A DNA stretch of 64,000 nt. Source: Nonomuraea sp. NEAU-A123 (GTDB taxonomy: Bacteria > Actinomycetota > Actinomycetes > Streptosporangiales > Streptosporangiaceae). Within the stretch, counting starts at the first letter, position 1, and each line of letters starts with the position of its first letter. A program made the position numbers and the translations under genes. The stretch covers positions 496,001-560,000 of the forward strand of contig NZ_JAHFZZ010000005.1 in assembly GCF_018603905.1 (NCBI RefSeq), read 5' to 3'. Below are positions 61,785-64,000 of this stretch, piece after piece. The notes under the pieces are model-generated. The model searched no databases and had not been told where the DNA came from. It worked only from the letters and a program-made list of their open reading frames with translations.

Positions 61785-61843
61785 CGGGTGCGTCCCGCTG
61801 CGCCTGCGCGCAGGCCGTCGCCGGTGGCGTACTGGTGTTCCAT
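61781..61843 (-). CDS. Possible 20-aa leader ORF overlapping the deformylase start
   Basis: ATG 61843 starts MEHQYATGDGLRAGAAGRTR, and its TGA overlaps the GTG of the deformylase (GTGA). AAAGGA lies 11 bases before the ATG. Coupling through this short frame would load ribosomes onto the deformylase. It may also be a chance frame. Confidence 0.4.
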   Translation of the reverse strand: MEHQYATGDGLRAGAAGRTR

Positions 61844-62245
61844 CCGCAAAGGGTCCTTTCGGTCAGTAGTCGCTCAGCAGACCGTAGAGCACGAGCGTGC
61901 CGAAGCGCAGCGCCCGCGTGCCGTCCTCCGGGGCCGCCGCACCGTCGGCTACCCAGGTCACAGCCCTCGGCCGCAATGACCCCCACTCCCGATCGGAAAC
62001 ATCGAAATTTGTGAAGTAGATCACTCTAATGATCGGAATGCTGCACCATTCATGCGACTTACACACCTTGTGAGGTTCTCTGTCCTGTCGGTGTGGCTTG
62101 TTGAGCGGCTGCACATCGATCTCTGCCGTGTGACCGGCTCCCTCTGTCGCTGATCGCGCTCTGACGTAGCGCTCGATCCCGACCCCTTATCACCCCCTTT
62201 TCGCATGCCCTCTCAGGCATGCCGTTTTTCGGAGCCTTCCTCATC
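61844..62245. other. About 400-base region with a possible gene remnant
   Basis: On the minus strand 61863 to about 61960 reads ADGAAAPEDGTRALRFGTLV and ends GLLSDY, with high third-position GC, as if it were the C terminus of a lost gene. The upstream part of that frame (to 62114) has poor codon bias. A palindrome GCATGCC...GGCATGC lies at 62203-62222, just before the symporter gene. Nothing else is supported. Confidence 0.4.
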
Positions 62246-63535
62246 GTGAAGAGATTCTCTTTCTCCCTGCAGTTGCTGCTGGGCCTGGTCGTGGGAGTGG
62301 CCCTCGGCTTCGCCGCCCGCGTCTGGGACCTCGCCTGGCTGGCCACCACCCTGACCCAAGTCGGATCAACCTTCGTCCAGTTGCTCAAGCTGGCAGTGCC
62401 GCCGCTGGTGTTCACCGCCGTGGTGGTCAGCGTCGCCAACCTCCGCAACGTCAACGGCGCGGCCCGGCTGGCGGGCAAGACGCTGTTCTGGTTCCTGGCC
62501 ACCGGGTTGATCGCCGTCATCGTCGGCATCGGCCTCGGCCTGATCATCAACCCCGGTCAGGGCGTCACCCTGAGCACGGCGGGCGCGAAGGCGCCCGAGC
62601 ACGTCGGATCGTGGGTCGACTTCATCACCGGCATCATCCCGACGAACATCGTCACGGCCTTCACCGAGCTCAACGTCCTCCAGATCGTCTTCCTGGGGAT
62701 CGTCCTCGGCGCGGCGGCCATCGCGATCGGCGAGAAGGCCGAGCCGTTCCTCACCTTCAGCCGCTCGATCCTCGAACTGGTCCAGAAGGCGCTGTGGTGG
62801 GTCATCCGCCTGGCGCCCATCGGGACCGCCGGCCTGATCGGCAAGTCGGTCGCCACGTACGGATGGGACCTGCTCGCGCCGCTGGCCAAGTTCGGCCTCG
62901 GCGTCTACGTCGGCTGCTTCATCGTCCTGCTGGTCGTCTACCCGACGCTGCTCTCGCTGGTCGGCAAGGTCAACCCGATCACGTTCTTCCGCAACGCATG
63001 GCCCGCGATCGAGCTGGCCTTCGTCTCGCGCTCCTCGGTCGGCACGCTGCCGCTGACGCAGAAGGTCACGATCGAGCGTCTGGGCGTCGACCGCGACTAC
63101 GCCTCCTTCGCCGTGCCGTTCGGTGCGACCACCAAGATGGACGGCTGCGCCTCGATCTACCCGGCGCTGGCGGCGATCTTCGTGGCGCAGGTGTTCAACG
63201 TCCCGCTGGGCGTCGGCGAGTACCTGCTCATCGCGTTCGTCTCCGTCGTCGGCTCGGCCGCGACGGCCGGTCTGACCGGTGCGATCGTCATGCTCACGCT
63301 GACGCTGAGCACGCTGGGCCTGCCGCTGGAGGGCGTCGGCCTGCTGCTGGCCATCGACCCGATCCTCGACATGATCCGCACCGCGACCAACGTCGCGGGA
63401 CAGATCGTGGTGCCGGTCCTCGTGGCCCGCGGCGAGGGCCGGATCGACGAGGCGGTGCTCAACGCTCCGCCGCAGCCGCTCGACGAGGCTCCGGCGAGCG
63501 CGCCGCGCCGCTCCGGCGAACCGGCGATCGCCTGA
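62246..63535 (+). CDS. Dicarboxylate/amino-acid:cation symporter (DAACS family)
   Basis: A 429-aa membrane protein if it starts at GTG 62246 (GGAG 11 bases upstream; product VKRFSFSLQLLLGL, a normal start for the family). An ATG at 62219 would add nine residues. It has the eight-helix plus two re-entrant-loop architecture of GltP/DctA: SRSSVGTLPLT (hairpin 1, serine-rich), then FAVPFGATTKMDGCA (helix 7 motif) and IDPILDMIRTATNVAGQ (helix 8). It probably takes up C4-dicarboxylates or acidic amino acids. Confidence 0.9.
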   Translation: MKRFSFSLQLLLGLVVGVALGFAARVWDLAWLATTLTQVGSTFVQLLKLAVPPLVFTAVVVSVANLRNVNGAARLAGKTLFWFLATGLIAVIVGIGLGLIINPGQGVTLSTAGAKAPEHVGSWVDFITGIIPTNIVTAFTELNVLQIVFLGIVLGAAAIAIGEKAEPFLTFSRSILELVQKALWWVIRLAPIGTAGLIGKSVATYGWDLLAPLAKFGLGVYVGCFIVLLVVYPTLLSLVGKVNPITFFRNAWPAIELAFVSRSSVGTLPLTQKVTIERLGVDRDYASFAVPFGATTKMDGCASIYPALAAIFVAQVFNVPLGVGEYLLIAFVSVVGSAATAGLTGAIVMLTLTLSTLGLPLEGVGLLLAIDPILDMIRTATNVAGQIVVPVLVARGEGRIDEAVLNAPPQPLDEAPASAPRRSGEPAIA

Positions 63536-63540
63536 CCAGC

Positions 63541-63574
63541 GGACGGGGCGGCCCGCGTAAGGGCCGCCCCGTCC
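63541..63574. terminator. Strong bidirectional terminator
   Basis: GGACGGGGCGGCCC and GGGCCGCCCCGTCC form a perfect 14-bp stem with a 6-base loop, right after the symporter stop and 21 bases before the end of the convergent peptidase gene. Confidence 0.85.
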
Positions 63575-63594
63575 GTTCGTGTTCCAGCCGGAGG

Positions 63595-64000
63595 TCAGGT
63601 TCGCACGATGACGGCGGAGTCGATCCCGTTCCACGCGAGGTTGGCATTGTCCAGCAGGAGCTTGTCCACGTCGATGGAGTGCTCGCTGGCGTCCGCCGGG
63701 TCGGCGACCTTGAACGTCGTGGGATGAACGGAGCCGTCGGCGTGGACCACACCGCCGTAACCGGTGATGGTCACATAGTGCCGGAGGGTGGGCGTAGAGC
63801 TGTTCCACCACGGCAGTTTGCCGGGGATCACGAGGACCATCACCGGTCTGCCGCGCGACAGGGAGGTGACGATCCGGCTGATGCCCGCCTCATACATCTG
63901 GCCGTTGGATACCGCTATCTCCTCCCATTTGTACTGCCAGTCGGAGGCCGGGATGTAGGAGTTGATGACGGCGGGGATCCTGCCCGGCATGGTGGCACCG
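63595..64000 (-). CDS. C39-type (papain-like) peptidase domain protein, 5' partial
   Basis: Only the C-terminal part lies in the window; the frame continues past the right edge. Visible features are MPGRIPAVINSY, GRPVMVLVIPGKLPWWNSST, the His-containing RHYVTITGYGG and the later VADPADASEHSI, which match the catalytic His and Asp of peptidase_C39_2 domains. The catalytic Cys and probable signal peptide are upstream, outside the window. Such proteins are typically secreted. Confidence 0.8.
   Translation of the reverse strand, partial: GATMPGRIPAVINSYIPASDWQYKWEEIAVSNGQMYEAGISRIVTSLSRGRPVMVLVIPGKLPWWNSSTPTLRHYVTITGYGGVVHADGSVHPTTFKVADPADASEHSIDVDKLLLDNANLAWNGIDSAVIVRT

Noticed and set aside
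1..64000. tRNA or rRNA genes
   Set aside because: No cloverleaf consensus (GGTTCRA loop with matching acceptor stem) or rRNA signature was noticed by eye; a tRNAscan run would be decisive.

Overview
The window is a very GC-rich chromosomal segment from a filamentous actinomycete. Pointers are the third-codon GC bias, many GTG starts with ATGA/GTGA overlaps, a mycothiol-type (TIGR03083) protein, P450-linked ferredoxins, a calerythrin-like EF-hand protein, LAL-type LuxR and STAND/NACHT NTPases, and many secreted proteins with Tat/Sec signals. A Streptosporangiales member (Nonomuraea-like) is a guess only. No rRNA, tRNA or CRISPR array was recognised by eye.

Layout. 1-5906: plus-strand operon of an nSTAND-WD40 protein (5' end cut by the window), an unknown 216-aa protein and a membrane NACHT NTPase. 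5946-9257: an SDR followed by a strip of broken genes: an HNH nuclease fragment fused into a truncated ABC ATPase, an internally deleted membrane-fusion protein, an intact lipoprotein and an internally deleted serine hydrolase. 9375-11275: a two-component system. 11363-14599: an alpha/beta hydrolase, its inverted and truncated duplicate, and a FAD monooxygenase. 14932-17288: secreted HNH nuclease and an epimerase-DUF2867 protein. 17412-24270: sugar regulon with LacI repressor, GH3 glycosidase and, divergently, a binding-protein ABC importer. 24274-28785: NmrA/TetR divergon, STAS protein, a secreted protein with a duplicated domain, a mycothiol-family enzyme and a TetR. 28829-38389: two P450 regions with regulators, a ferredoxin, a trypsin-like protease, cupin and EF-hand genes and an MFS exporter. 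38396-45575: LuxR-LAL regulator, MFS, HxlR/RidA pair, and a second NmrA/TetR divergon paralogous to the first. 45843-54433: accessory mosaic with a secreted EEP-family protein, a decayed tniQ, a monooxygenase, three copies of a dispersed repeat, a TGTCAC-motif array flanking an NTF2-like gene, a secreted beta-propeller, and a tniQ fused in frame to the back half of an rfbB-type dehydratase. 54605-64000: TetR-ferredoxin-P450 operon, small secreted protein, second HNH nuclease, atypical P450, vanadium haloperoxidase-like phosphatase, peptide deformylase, dicarboxylate symporter and a partial C39-type peptidase.

Themes. Several genes have clean internal deletions rather than scattered mutations, often beside paralogues or repeats. 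Paralogous modules recur within the window (two NmrA/TetR divergons, two HNH nucleases plus a fragment, two alpha/beta hydrolases, paired TetRs around a P450/MFS locus). The 46.9-54.6 kb segment looks like scar tissue of a Tn7/Tn5053-like (TniQ-encoding) element. Regulation is readable at several loci from palindromes that overlap divergent promoters.
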